64,000 nt of DNA from Streptomyces globisporus (GTDB taxonomy: Bacteria; Actinomycetota; Actinomycetes; Streptomycetales; Streptomycetaceae). This document shows, in pieces, positions 16,800 through 25,813 of the stretch. The notes below the pieces were generated by a model, which had not been told where the DNA came from, did no database searches, and saw only the letters and a list, made by a program, of their open reading frames with translations. The stretch covers positions 248,001 to 312,000 of the forward strand of contig BMTG01000002.1 of the NCBI GenBank assembly GCA_014649555.1. Reading direction: 5' to 3'. Position 1 is the first letter of the stretch. Every line of letters begins with the position of its first letter. The position numbers and the translations under genes are program-made.

Positions 16800-17696
16800 G
16801 TGACCCAGATGACCCCGCCCGGCTGGCATCCAGACCCCGGGCACTCAGGCAAAGGCCCCGCTCAGGAACGCTGGTGGGACGGAGCGCAGTGGACCGGCCA
16901 TGTCCGCGCGTCGCCCGGAGCGGCACGCCGTCGCGGGATCCGCATCGGCGTCGGTGTGACGGTCGGCGTGGTGGTCCTCGCCGCCATCGGGGGCGGCGTG
17001 TATCTGCTGGGCGAGGACCGCGGCGGCGGCCGGCCGGACACCGCGGCCTCCTCGCCGTCCGACGCCCCCGAACTGCCGGGCGCGCCGGACGGCGGCGACA
17101 AGGACGGCGAGGGGAACGGCGAAGGCAAGGGGCCGGAGCAGCAGCTCCCGCCGACCGAGCCGGGCTTCGCCACCGACCTGGCCGGCGGAATCAGCCTGCC
17201 GGTGCCCAAGGGGTGGAAGGGAACATCCGGAGCGGTCGGCGCCGGACTGACGACGGGTGAGCACGCGTGCCCCGGCGACACCGCCGAGACCTGTGTGCGC
17301 GGCGGTGTGTTCTCCGCCCCGGCGGCTGCCATGAAGCTCACCGCGGGGACTCCGGAGGAGGCGGCGAAGAAGGACATCACCGTCAACGCCAAGGAGTCCT
17401 ACGGCGGCAAGAGCTACGGGAAGATCACCTCGCACGAGGAGCTGAAGTCCGAGGCCGTCACGGTGGCGGGCGGCAAGGGCTACGTCGTGCGCTGGAAGGT
17501 GGTGACGGAGAAGGGCGACGACGGTTACGTGGAATCGCTGGTGTTCCCCTCCCCCGTCTCCAAGAACATGCTCGTCGTGGTCCGGTCCGGGTTCGACATC
17601 AACAAGGACGCGCCGAAGCTGTCCGTCCTGGACGAGATCACGGGCGGGATCAAGGCCGCGTCCGTCGGCGAAGGTGGCACCGGCGACGAGGTCTGA
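16800..17696 (+). CDS. DUF2510 domain membrane-anchored protein
   Basis: 298 residues from GTG at 16800, preceded by aaggtg. Residues about 5-37 are a DUF2510 module (PPGWHPDP, ERWWDGAQWTGHV), a short cytosolic motif frequent in actinobacterial membrane proteins. One transmembrane helix (about 47-72) is followed by an acidic Gly/Glu linker and an extracellular domain of about 160 residues with no recognised family. The exported domain contains two cysteines (ACPGDTAETCVRG) that could form a disulfide. It follows the two-component system by 116 bases and could be under its control, but there is no direct evidence. Confidence 0.75.
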   Translation: MTQMTPPGWHPDPGHSGKGPAQERWWDGAQWTGHVRASPGAARRRGIRIGVGVTVGVVVLAAIGGGVYLLGEDRGGGRPDTAASSPSDAPELPGAPDGGDKDGEGNGEGKGPEQQLPPTEPGFATDLAGGISLPVPKGWKGTSGAVGAGLTTGEHACPGDTAETCVRGGVFSAPAAAMKLTAGTPEEAAKKDITVNAKESYGGKSYGKITSHEELKSEAVTVAGGKGYVVRWKVVTEKGDDGYVESLVFPSPVSKNMLVVVRSGFDINKDAPKLSVLDEITGGIKAASVGEGGTGDEV

Positions 17697-17729
17697 CCCG
17701 GACACCGCATCACCCGCGCGGAGCGGACG

Positions 17730-17769
17730 ACGGCGGGGCCCGGACCGTTTCCGGTCCGGGCCCCGCCGT
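17730..17769. terminator. Bidirectional hairpin terminator
   Basis: Perfect 17-bp stem (acggcggggcccggacc and its complement) with a six-base loop, between the convergent DUF2510 and phospholipase C genes. Confidence 0.85.
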
Positions 17770-17777
17770 TCCGGTCC

Positions 17778-19844
17778 TCAGCCGGTGACCGTGGCGGGGT
17801 CGCTGACCCCGGTGGTCCCCGTCTCGACATGGCCGGCGAAGCGGCGCAGGAAGACGGGGTCGCCCTCGGCCGTGACGGACACGTCGTACCAGCGCTTGCC
17901 GGCCCGCAGGTCGATCGTGCGCGACACCGTGGCGCCGGGCCGGACGGTGACCGTCTGCTCCGCTCCCCCGTAGGCGGCGGCGCCGGCGAGCGTGAGCCGG
18001 ACCTCGGTGTCACCGGGGTTGGTGAGGGTCAGGTCGAGGTTGCCGCTCCCGTCGTTGTGCCGGGCGGTGACCTCGGGACCGGCGGTCGAACCCGGGCTCC
18101 TGAACGTACGGAGGAATCCGTTCGGGCCGTGGACGGTGAGGTCGTGGGTGCCGCCGGAGTACGCGGAGTTCCAGGCGTCCGCGACCGTCCTGCCCGCCTC
18201 GGCGGTGTACGTCCACGGGGCGTCGGTGCGGTTGCCGGAGGTGACGTAGAACTGCGCGCCGGCCGCCGTCCCCGGGCTGAAGGTGAGAGCGATCTTTCCG
18301 GTGCCCGTGTCGACGGCCCCGTCGACGTACGGGGCGTACGGCAGCGGCCGGGTGGGGCGGCTGCCCGGCTCCTGCTTCGGCATCGAGCCGACGGCGGGCG
18401 GGGTGGGCCGGTAGTCGGGGTGCCGTTCGCGGTCCGGCGGCTCGTAGGCGTCGGTGTCCGGCAGGTCGCCGGGGGCGGGCTCCGTGGACGCGAAGTCGAA
18501 GGCGGAGGTCAGATCGCCGCAGACGGCCCGCCGCCACGGTGAGATGTTCGGCTCGCGCACCCCGAAGCGCTGCTCCATGAAGCGGAGCACCGAGGTGTGG
18601 TCGAAGGTCTCGGAGCAGACGTAACCGCCGGTGCTCCACGGCGAGACGACCAGCATCGGGACGCGCGGCCCGAGCCCGTAGACGCCGGGGCCGTACGAGG
18701 AGCCGCCCGCGTACACCTCGCTGGAGGTGTCGGCCGTGGACAGGCCCTGGTTCGCGGACGTCGGCGGGTAGGGCGGTACGACGTGGTCGAAGAAGCCGTC
18801 GTTCTCGTCGTAGGTGATGAACAGGGCGGTACGGCTCCACACCTCCGGGTCGGACGTCAGCGCGTCCAGGAGGCGGGCGATGTACCAGGCGCCGTAGTTG
18901 GAGGGGAAGTTGGAGTGCTCGGTGAAGGCCTCCGGGGCGGCGACCCAGGAGATCTGCGGCAGCTTCCCGTTCTTGACGTCGGCGGCGATCCCGTCGAAGT
19001 AGTCGTCACCGGCGGCCACGTTCGTCCCCGTACGCGCCTTGTCGTACAGCGGGTTGCCGGGCTGGGCGTTGCGGTACTTGTCGAAGTACAGCAGCGAGTT
19101 GTCGCCGTAGTTGCCCCGGTAGGCGTCGTCGATCCAGCCCCAGCCGCCGGGGCCGTCCAGGCCGTCACCGATGTCCTGGTAGATCTTCCAGGAGATCCCG
19201 GCCTCCTCCAGCCGCTCGGGGTACGTGGTCCAGCCGTAGCCCTTCTCCTCGTTGCCGAGGACGGGCCCGCCGCCCGTGCCGTCGTTGCCGGTGTGACCGG
19301 ACCAGAGGTAGTAGCGGTTGGGGTCGGTGGCCCCGATGAACGAGCAGTGGTAGGCGTCGCAGACGGTGAAGCGGTCGGCGAGCGCGTAGTGGAACGGGAT
19401 GTCGTCCCGGGTCAGATAGGCCATCGTCGTCGGCGTCTTGGCCGGGATCCAACGGTCGTAACGCCCGTCGTTGTACGCCTGGTGGCCGCCCGCCCAGTCG
19501 TGGTTGAGGCCCTGGAGGAACTGCATCCCCAGGTCGTCGGCGGTCGGGTGGAACGGCAGGGTCTCCTTGCCCGCCGCATCGGCCTGGTGCCAGACGGACT
19601 TCCCGCTCGGCAGTGTCACGGGCCGCGGGTCGCCGAACCCCCGGACGCCTTTCAACGCGCCGAAGTAGTGGTCGAAGGAACGGTTCTCCTGCATCAGGAC
19701 GACGATGTGCTCGACATCCTTGATCGTCCCGGAGGCGCGGTGGGCGGGGATGGCGGCGGCGCGGTCGATGCTGCCCGACAGGGCGGCGAATCCCGCCGTC
19801 GCACCGGCTATCTGGAAGAAGCGGCGCCGATTCATATCTGCCAT
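17778..19844 (-). CDS. Tat-exported phosphocholine-specific phospholipase C
   Basis: 688 residues from ATG at 19844. The signal peptide begins MADMNRRRFFQIAGATAG, with the twin-arginine motif RRRFFQ. The catalytic phosphoesterase domain follows (EHIVVLMQENRSFDHYFGAL, SFIGATDPNRYYLWSGH, ITYDENDGFFDHVVPP), as in the acid-phosphatase/phospholipase C superfamily. About 230 C-terminal residues form two beta-rich DUF756-type domains (YEVTARHNDGSGN-like and KRWYDVSVTAE), typical of this enzyme class. It hydrolyses phosphatidylcholine or sphingomyelin outside the cell and may scavenge phosphate. Upstream GAACAG direct repeats could be regulatory. Confidence 0.92.
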   Translation of the reverse strand: MADMNRRRFFQIAGATAGFAALSGSIDRAAAIPAHRASGTIKDVEHIVVLMQENRSFDHYFGALKGVRGFGDPRPVTLPSGKSVWHQADAAGKETLPFHPTADDLGMQFLQGLNHDWAGGHQAYNDGRYDRWIPAKTPTTMAYLTRDDIPFHYALADRFTVCDAYHCSFIGATDPNRYYLWSGHTGNDGTGGGPVLGNEEKGYGWTTYPERLEEAGISWKIYQDIGDGLDGPGGWGWIDDAYRGNYGDNSLLYFDKYRNAQPGNPLYDKARTGTNVAAGDDYFDGIAADVKNGKLPQISWVAAPEAFTEHSNFPSNYGAWYIARLLDALTSDPEVWSRTALFITYDENDGFFDHVVPPYPPTSANQGLSTADTSSEVYAGGSSYGPGVYGLGPRVPMLVVSPWSTGGYVCSETFDHTSVLRFMEQRFGVREPNISPWRRAVCGDLTSAFDFASTEPAPGDLPDTDAYEPPDRERHPDYRPTPPAVGSMPKQEPGSRPTRPLPYAPYVDGAVDTGTGKIALTFSPGTAAGAQFYVTSGNRTDAPWTYTAEAGRTVADAWNSAYSGGTHDLTVHGPNGFLRTFRSPGSTAGPEVTARHNDGSGNLDLTLTNPGDTEVRLTLAGAAAYGGAEQTVTVRPGATVSRTIDLRAGKRWYDVSVTAEGDPVFLRRFAGHVETGTTGVSDPATVTG

Positions 19845-19972
19845 GAGTGAGGGGCCTCTTGGAGTGTGGGGAACAGAAGCGAACAGGATGTTCCAAGAGA
19901 ATCGAACAGAACGGAAGAGGCCGTGACGCATCGGTTAACGCCGGCGGTACGCCCGGCACGTGCGACGTCGCC

Positions 19973-20479
19973 TCACGACAACGTACGTGTGAGCCATGCC
20001 ACTTCGCCGTTCTCCTCCATGGAGACGCGATCCCGCTGGAATCCGAGCTTCTCCAGCACCCGGAGCGACGGGGTGTTCCAGGTGCCGACGGTCGACCAGA
20101 GCCGCTTGCGCCCGGTCGCCGCAGCGGCTTCGAGTACGGCACCGGCCGCCTCGGTGGCGTAACCGCGCCCGTGCGCATGCCGGAACAGCTCGTACGCGAT
20201 CTCGGGCTCCTCCAGGGTGGTGCGGCCGATGATCAGCCCGCAGTAGCCGATGAAGTCGCCCTCCTCGCGGCGCTGAAGGGGCAGCAGAGCGATCCCCGTG
20301 GTCTCCGTCGCGGCGAGGAACTCCGCGATGGACGTCCGGATGCGCTCCACCGGAGGCTTCCCGTTGCCGCGTTCGGCGAGGAGGTCACAGAATGCGGCGG
20401 CGTCGGATTCGGCCCACGGCCGGAGTATCAGGCGCTCGGTCTCCAGGTGGAACGGCATGGTCGTGTACGTGGTGGACAT
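19973..20479 (-). CDS. GNAT-family N-acetyltransferase (RimJ/RimL-like)
   Basis: 168 residues from ATG at 20479 (a GTG three codons upstream is possible). The fold markers are LETERLILRPWAESDAAAF at the N-terminus, YELFRHAHGRGYATEAAGAV containing the acetyl-CoA loop, and NTPSLRVLEKLGF at the end, as in RimJ-like enzymes. It could acetylate a protein N-terminus or a small molecule; the substrate is unknown. It lies between the phospholipase gene and an alpha/beta hydrolase gene on the same strand, with 33 bases to the latter, so they may be cotranscribed. Confidence 0.85.
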   Translation of the reverse strand: MSTTYTTMPFHLETERLILRPWAESDAAAFCDLLAERGNGKPPVERIRTSIAEFLAATETTGIALLPLQRREEGDFIGYCGLIIGRTTLEEPEIAYELFRHAHGRGYATEAAGAVLEAAAATGRKRLWSTVGTWNTPSLRVLEKLGFQRDRVSMEENGEVAWLTRTLS

Positions 20480-20512
20480 GGAACCCACTGTGGCCCATGG
20501 GCTCGTCGCGCC

Positions 20513-21190
20513 CTACGACCGGGCCCCCGTCACGAGCAGTTCCCGCAGGAGCCCCACGAGGAGATCGGGCTGCCCGACGAACGGGGAGTGGCCGGTCCCC
20601 CACTCACGCGCCTCGGTGCAGCGTGAGGCCATGGTCCTTTGCAGGGCGGGGTCGATGGCCCGGTCCTGCCCGCAGACGACGTAGGTGGAGGGGGTGTCCT
20701 TCCAGCTGTGGTGGTGCGGAACTCCTCGTCCGCAGCCGGGGGCTTGGGAGCGGAGGAGGCCGACCGCCCGGGCGGCGAGGGGTTCGGGGCAGTCGTCGTA
20801 GAGGACGTCGGCGGCCCGGTCGGGACGCAGACTGGTCGACCCGTCGGGCTCGGGCCTGATCGCGTCCCGGAGTTCCGCGGACGCCCCGCCCAGGGCGGCC
20901 GCGCTCTCCCCGGTGTCCAGGACGAAGGCCGCCAGATGGACCAGATGGCGTGCCCCGCGCACTCCGGTGATCACGGATCCGCCGTAGGAGTGCCCGAGCA
21001 GCAGCGGTGGCTCATGCAGCGCGTCGACGGCGGCCTGGACCGCCTCCGTGTCGGCCGCCAGCGAGCCTCGGTGGAGCTCGGGGACGATGGCTTCGACCCC
21101 TGAGGACCGCAGGCGTCGCGCCACCGCATCGAAGTGCTCGGGGCGGTGGTAGAGGCCGTGGACGATGACGACGGGCGGCAGTTGGCCCAC
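20513..21190 (-). CDS. Alpha/beta hydrolase
   Basis: 225 residues from GTG at 21190. The oxyanion loop is VVIVHGLYHRPEHF, the nucleophile elbow is GHSYGG, the acid is probably the Asp in VCGQDRAIDP and the histidine is in GTGHSPF, so the triad is complete. No signal peptide is present. The small size and narrow cap resemble the methylesterase-like (EstC/salicylate-esterase) branch. The substrate is not deducible. It is divergent from the serine hydrolase at 21397. Confidence 0.85.
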   Translation of the reverse strand: MGQLPPVVIVHGLYHRPEHFDAVARRLRSSGVEAIVPELHRGSLAADTEAVQAAVDALHEPPLLLGHSYGGSVITGVRGARHLVHLAAFVLDTGESAAALGGASAELRDAIRPEPDGSTSLRPDRAADVLYDDCPEPLAARAVGLLRSQAPGCGRGVPHHHSWKDTPSTYVVCGQDRAIDPALQRTMASRCTEAREWGTGHSPFVGQPDLLVGLLRELLVTGARS

Positions 21191-21396
21191 CTCCTCGGGA
21201 TCGATTTCGGCTGGTGATCATAAGCGTCGGTCCGACACGGCCCGCGATCGCGTGCCCGGCGGACCACCATGGTGTCCTCAGATGTACCTGCGCGGTGGAG
21301 GCCGCCCCAGCCGGAATCCGGGGGTCCGCGCCACTGACCTCGACAGCGGCCCCCGGCAGGATCTTCAGTACCCGAACCGGATGCCAAGGAGTGCTG

Positions 21397-22578
21397 ATGA
21401 CACCGAAGACGAGTACGTCGAAGCTGCGCAGGTGCCTGCTGGTCATAGCGGCGGCAGGCCTGGTGGGATCCGCCACCACCGTCGCCGCTGTGGCGAATCC
21501 TCCCGAGGAGACGCCAGGGCGGGGCAGCAAGGACAGGGCTCTGCAGAAGAGCCTCGACGCCTTGGTGAGCGAGGACAGGTTCCCCGCCGCCTTCGCGTGG
21601 GTCAGCAAGGACGGCCGTACCTCCTCGCCGGTCTCCGGGTCCGCGCGGCTCGGCGAACAGGCTCCGGTCCCGCACGACGGCTACGTACGGGCGGGCAGCA
21701 ACACCAAGACGTTCACCGCGGTCGTGGTCCTGCAACTGGTGGCCGAGGGCAAGGTCGCTCTGGACGAGCCCATCGAGACATACCTGCCCGGAGTGGTACG
21801 CGGCGAGGGCATCGACGGCAGGAAGATCACCGTGAGGCAGCTGCTGCAGCACACCAGCGGCCTGCCCAACTACACCGAGCACATCGGCCTGGAGAACTTC
21901 GCGAAGATCCAGCACAAGTTCTTCCAGCCGCATGACCTGCTCACGGCCGCTCTGGCCCACCCGGCGGAATTCGCACCGGGCGCCAAGTGGAAGTACAGCA
22001 ACACCAACTACCTGCTCGCGGGCATGCTGATCGAGAAGGTCACCGAACGGCCGGTGCAGGAGCAGATCACCGAGCGCGTGATCCGGAAGGCGGGGCTGCG
22101 CCACACCTCCTGGCCGCAGCCCGGGGACATGACCGTCCCCAAGCCTCACGCTCGCGGCTACGCCCTCAGCAGCCTGGAGAACGGCAAGGTCGTCGACGCC
22201 ACGCGGATGGACCCCTCCTGGGGCGGAGCCGCCGGCCAGATGATCTCCACGCCGAGCGACCTCGCGAAGTTCGCCCGCCTGCTCCTCGACGGGAAGCTCC
22301 TCGCACCCGAGCAACTGGCCGAGATGCGCAGGACGGTCGACGCGCCCATCATGCCCGGATGGCGCTACGGCCTCGGCGTCTTCAGCATCCCGCTGAGCTG
22401 CGGCGGCGTGTACTGGGGGCACGGCGGCGACATCGACGGCTACGAGACCCGGGGCGGCGCCACCGACGACGGCCGCTCCGTCGGCCTGGCGGTGACCGCG
22501 CTCCCCGGGACCTTCAGCGACGCGGAGAAGAGCGCGAAGGCGGTCATGTCCGCGACGGACACCGCGTTCTGCAACTGA
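21397..22578 (+). CDS. Secreted serine hydrolase of the beta-lactamase/D-alanyl-D-alanine carboxypeptidase (class C) fold
   Basis: 393 residues from ATG at 21397 after aagga. A Sec signal peptide (about 1-33, KLRRCLLVIAAAGLVGSATTVAA) precedes the catalytic domain. The SxxK motif is SNTK at 101-104, the YxN motif is YSN at 200-202, and the KTG-equivalent is HGGD in the last strand (WGHGGDIDGYE). These are the marks of family S12 peptidases and esterases. A DD-peptidase or esterase role outside the cell is likely; a beta-lactamase role cannot be excluded. Confidence 0.9.
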   Translation: MTPKTSTSKLRRCLLVIAAAGLVGSATTVAAVANPPEETPGRGSKDRALQKSLDALVSEDRFPAAFAWVSKDGRTSSPVSGSARLGEQAPVPHDGYVRAGSNTKTFTAVVVLQLVAEGKVALDEPIETYLPGVVRGEGIDGRKITVRQLLQHTSGLPNYTEHIGLENFAKIQHKFFQPHDLLTAALAHPAEFAPGAKWKYSNTNYLLAGMLIEKVTERPVQEQITERVIRKAGLRHTSWPQPGDMTVPKPHARGYALSSLENGKVVDATRMDPSWGGAAGQMISTPSDLAKFARLLLDGKLLAPEQLAEMRRTVDAPIMPGWRYGLGVFSIPLSCGGVYWGHGGDIDGYETRGGATDDGRSVGLAVTALPGTFSDAEKSAKAVMSATDTAFCN

Positions 22579-22632
22579 GGCGTCCGCCCGGGGGAAGGAC
22601 GCCGGGTGATGTGGGCCGGCCCCCGCCATCCC

Positions 22633-23097
22633 TCAACAGCCTTCAGGGCATGTCCGGAGCGCCCGTCCGATCCGATCCGGCCCGGTCACGGCGGGGGCGC
22701 GCAAGGCACGGGTGAGGCGTGCGATGCCATGGCCGAGCAGCCAGGGCAGCACCGTCAGGCCGCCGACGTATCCCAGAAGGTGGTGGACGACGTCACGTGT
22801 GTGGCCGGGCCGGCCCCAGCTGTCCGTGGGCAGGGTCACCAGTGTCGCGGAGACCGCCACGGGGAGGAGTGGCAGCAGCCGCGGCCATCGACCGGGCCGC
22901 AGCGCGCACCACCCCATGCCTGCCATGACGAACGGCCCGAACGGGACCCACAGGACACCGGGATGACCAGCCGCGCCCACCACTCGTCCCCATAACCGAA
23001 GATCATCGGCACCGCCCCCCTGATCCCCGACCCACGGGCTCACCCCGGTATCCCTCCGGCGAACCCACCCCGGAGCGGTTTCTCCTGACGAGGCCAC
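22633..23097 (-). CDS. Uncertain small membrane protein, possibly decayed
   Basis: A 154-codon frame with three hydrophobic stretches (VLWVPFGPFVMAGMGW, LLPLLPVAVSATLVTL, LLGYVGGLTVLPWLLGHGIARL). It contains a TTA codon (CGG TTA TGG) near codon 36. A different frame starts at the ATG within that region and reads MIFGYGDEWWARLVIP, which looks more like a natural N-terminus, so a frameshift between an original start and the membrane part is possible. No family is recognised. Either a short real gene with a GTG start or a remnant. Confidence 0.3.
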   Translation of the reverse strand: MASSGETAPGWVRRRDTGVSPWVGDQGGGADDLRLWGRVVGAAGHPGVLWVPFGPFVMAGMGWCALRPGRWPRLLPLLPVAVSATLVTLPTDSWGRPGHTRDVVHHLLGYVGGLTVLPWLLGHGIARLTRALRAPAVTGPDRIGRALRTCPEGC

Positions 23098-23172
23098 TCG
23101 GCGAGCTGCCTCAAAGAGGGGCGGTCACCGCGTACCGGCGGGCAGTACCCGACCTGTCCCCAGAAATGATCA

Positions 23173-23206
23173 AGGGCCGGTTTCGGATTGCTCCGAAACC
23201 GGCCCT
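23173..23206 (-). terminator. Hairpin terminator of tRNA-Pro (second copy)
   Basis: The same 15-bp stem and four-base loop as at 4374-4407, at the same distance from its tRNA. Confidence 0.8.
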
Positions 23207-23225
23207 GATCTACGACTGTCTCCAG

Positions 23226-23299
<74 letters not shown>

Positions 23300-23388
23300 T
23301 TGCCCGCCTGACCTGGGGTTTCCCCTGACCGAACGCGCATGAGAACAATACCGCACTCCGGCAGGTGGTCACCAACACCATTCCCCTC

Positions 23389-23419
23389 TTGACCTCAACC
23401 ATGGTTGATGTTGAACGCT
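23389..23419 (+). promoter_or_regulatory. Candidate MerR-type promoter/operator for the transketolase pair
   Basis: TTGACC at 23389 is directly followed by the perfect palindrome TCAACCATGGTTGA (23395-23408). A weak -10 (aacgct, 23414-23419) lies 19 bases after the -35, the spacing used by MerR-family activators. Predicted transcription would begin almost at the ATG at 23427, implying a leaderless or nearly leaderless mRNA. Confidence 0.45.
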
Positions 23420-23426
23420 CGGGGTC

Positions 23427-24164
23427 ATGACCAACACGACAGCCGCACCGGCCCCCGACCGCCAGGCCGCACCCGCGCCCGTACCCTCGCCCGACTTCCG
23501 GGATCTGCCCCGGCTGATCGCGCTGATGACCGGCGCGGAGAAGCACGCCCCCGCCGCCCACTCCACGCTCGACGCCCTGTGGGTCCTCTACGACCGGGTG
23601 CTCCGGGTCACACCGGACACGGTCGACGATCCCGGGCGCGACCGCTTCCTGCTGTCCAAGGGGCACGGGCCGATGGCCTACTACGCCGTCCTCGCCGCGC
23701 ACGGCTTCTTCGACAAGGCACTGCTGCCCGGCTTCGGGTCGTACGACTCACCGCTCGGCCACCACCCCGACCGGCTGCTGGTGCCGGGGGCGGAGATCGG
23801 CAGCGGCTCCCTGGGACACGGGCTGCCGCTCGCCGTCGGGACGGTGCTGGGGCTACGCGCCCAGGGCCTCACCGATCCCCGGGTCTGGGTCCTGATCGGC
23901 GACGCCGAGCTGGACGAGGGCAGCAACCACGAGGCCATCGCCCACGCGGGCCCTGCCGGACTCGAACAGCTGCACACCCTCGTGATCGACAACGCGTCCG
24001 CCACCCACGGCTGGCCCGGCGGGATCGCTTCCCGCTTCGCGTCCGCCGGATGGGACGCGGTGACCGTGGAAGGCCGCGACCACGAGGCCCTGTACGAGGC
24101 GTTCACCACACCCCACCCGGGCAGGCCGCTGGCCGTCGTCGCCCGCGTCGAACCCAAGAACTGA
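23427..24164 (+). CDS. Transketolase, N-terminal (thiamine-diphosphate) subunit
   Basis: 245 residues: the first half of a split transketolase. The TPP pyrophosphate domain is shown by FLLSKGHGPMAYYAVLAAHG, GSGSLGHGLPLAVG and the metal motif GDAELDEGSNHEA with the downstream N in VIDNASATHG; GDA replaces the commoner GDG. It pairs with the C-terminal subunit 34 bases downstream. Split transketolases act in the non-oxidative pentose phosphate pathway or in specialised sugar and secondary-metabolite routes. As a stand-alone pair with its own promoter, a specialised role is more likely than housekeeping. Confidence 0.9.
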   Translation: MTNTTAAPAPDRQAAPAPVPSPDFRDLPRLIALMTGAEKHAPAAHSTLDALWVLYDRVLRVTPDTVDDPGRDRFLLSKGHGPMAYYAVLAAHGFFDKALLPGFGSYDSPLGHHPDRLLVPGAEIGSGSLGHGLPLAVGTVLGLRAQGLTDPRVWVLIGDAELDEGSNHEAIAHAGPAGLEQLHTLVIDNASATHGWPGGIASRFASAGWDAVTVEGRDHEALYEAFTTPHPGRPLAVVARVEPKN

Positions 24165-24198
24165 CCGCAGCAGACCGAGAACCCGGGAGGGCCCCTTC

Positions 24199-25101
24199 AT
24201 GGACACCATGCGTGACCGATTCATCAGCACCGCCTCGCAGCTCCTGGACGAGGAGCCACGGCTGGCCGTCGTGCTCGCCGACATCAGCGCCGACGGCTTC
24301 GCCCCGGCCCGGCGCTCCCACCCGGACAGGGTGATCAACGTGGGCATCCGGGAACAGCTGCTGGTCGGAGCCGGTGCCGGCATGGCACTGACGGGCATGC
24401 GGCCGATCGTGCACACCTTCGCCAGCTTCCTGGTCGAGCGCCCGTTCGAGCAGGTCAAGCTGGACTTCGGGCACCAGGACGTCGGCGGCATCCTGGTGAG
24501 CGCCGCCGGCTCGTACGACTGGCCGGCCGGGGGCTTCACCCATATGGCACCCGGCGATGTCGCCCTTCTCGACACGCTGGACGGCTGGACGGTGCACGTG
24601 CCGGGCCATCCGGACGAGGCCGAGGCCCTGCTGCGGGAGGCGGCCACCGGCGACGACCGGGTGTACGTACGGCTTTCACTCCAGGAGAACCGGCAGGCGC
24701 GGCCGGTGAGCGGTGGTTCCGGATTCTCCGTGGTGCGCGAGGGGCGGCGCGGGACCGTGATCGCCGTCGGCCCCATGCTCGACAACGTCCTCGCCGCCAC
24801 CGAGGGGCTGGACGTCACCGTGCTGTACGCGACGACGGTGCGGCCCTTCGACGCGGAAGGGGTGCGGCGGGCCGCCGGAGCGGCCACGAACGCGGACGTG
24901 GTGGTCGTGGAGCCGTATCTCGCGGGCACCTCCTCCGCCGCCGCGGGCGAGGCGCTCATGGATCTCCCCCACCGGGTGCTCGGGCTGGGCGTGGGCCGTG
25001 CCGAGCTGCGGCGGTACGGGCAGATGGAGGAGCACCTCACGACTCACGGGCTGGACCCGCAGGGCCTGAGGGAGCGGATCACCGGATTCCTGCGCCCCTG
25101 A
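24199..25101 (+). CDS. Transketolase, C-terminal subunit
   Basis: 300 residues. It has the pyrimidine-binding domain (VLADISADGF, then INVGIREQLLVGAGAGMALTG, where the conserved Glu of REQ activates TPP) and the C-terminal transketolase domain (VTVLYATTVRPFDAEGVRRAA). It starts after a gggagg ribosome site. It completes the heteromeric enzyme with the preceding gene, and the pair is followed by a convergent gene, so the operon has two members. Confidence 0.9.
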   Translation: MDTMRDRFISTASQLLDEEPRLAVVLADISADGFAPARRSHPDRVINVGIREQLLVGAGAGMALTGMRPIVHTFASFLVERPFEQVKLDFGHQDVGGILVSAAGSYDWPAGGFTHMAPGDVALLDTLDGWTVHVPGHPDEAEALLREAATGDDRVYVRLSLQENRQARPVSGGSGFSVVREGRRGTVIAVGPMLDNVLAATEGLDVTVLYATTVRPFDAEGVRRAAGAATNADVVVVEPYLAGTSSAAAGEALMDLPHRVLGLGVGRAELRRYGQMEEHLTTHGLDPQGLRERITGFLRP

Positions 25102-25145
25102 CCGGCGCATGTTCCCGGGGAAACTCCGACGGCCTGCCGCCGCGC

Positions 25146-25544
25146 TCAGCCGCCCTCCTCCCCCGGCGCGTCCGGTTCCGAGGCAGCCAGCTCCGGATGC
25201 GCGGCCGCCAGCCGTCGCGGGGCGACCTGCCGCCAGGAGTCCGCGAGGATGGCGGCCAGCTCGCCCGCGTCCTCCAGCGCCGCCAGCCGGACGCGCATCC
25301 ACGCGTAGTGGTCGTCGTGCCCCTCGCGGACGAAGAACTTCTCCGGCTCGGCGGCGATCAGCTCGGCACGGTCCTCCCGGGGGCACTTCACGCCCATCGA
25401 CGTCTCGTCGTCGCCGAGCGAGGCGAAGATCTTGCCCGCCACCCGGAAGGTGGGCTGCCCCCAGGCGAGCTTCTCGGTGGTGTCGGGCAGGGAGAGCGCG
25501 GCCGAGCGGACGTCGGCGGCGGTGATCGTGGCGTCGGCGGTCAT
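25146..25544 (-). CDS. MmcQ/YjbR-family protein
   Basis: 132 residues. LSLPDTTEKLAWGQPTFRVAGKIFASLG is the first half of the MmcQ/YjbR (CyaY-like) fold, and HDDHYAWMRVRLAALEDAGELAAILADSWR completes it, each read here as split segments. These small proteins are suspected DNA-binding or regulatory proteins without a proven function. Monocistronic, convergent with the transketolase pair. Confidence 0.8.
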   Translation of the reverse strand: MTADATITAADVRSAALSLPDTTEKLAWGQPTFRVAGKIFASLGDDETSMGVKCPREDRAELIAAEPEKFFVREGHDDHYAWMRVRLAALEDAGELAAILADSWRQVAPRRLAAAHPELAASEPDAPGEEGG

Positions 25545-25758
25545 CCCGGACTCCGTTTCGAGGGACCCGGCGATGCGCTGCCGGGATTAGACCGTAACGC
25601 CGGGCGCCGACATCCACCCGCGACCGGCCCCGCACCCAGCGCCCCGCGGCCGCAGCCCATGACCGCGACCTCGCGCCCCGCGCCCCGGGCGGCGCAGTGG
25701 ACCCTGCAGACCCATTGACCGCGTCGGAGAGCTGAACCTACTCTGAACGGCGTACTTC

Positions 25759-25772
25759 AGAAAGCGCTTTCT
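25759..25772. promoter_or_regulatory. LacI-type operator upstream of the ThuA protein gene
   Basis: AGAAAGCGCTTTCT, a perfect 14-bp palindrome with the central CG typical of LacI-family sites. It is 41 bases before the start codon. The same 14 bases recur at 34235-34248 beside the lacI gene. Confidence 0.75.
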
Positions 25773-25813
25773 ATACACCCTACAGTCGGCTTCTACCGCA
25801 CAGGGAGCGCCCC

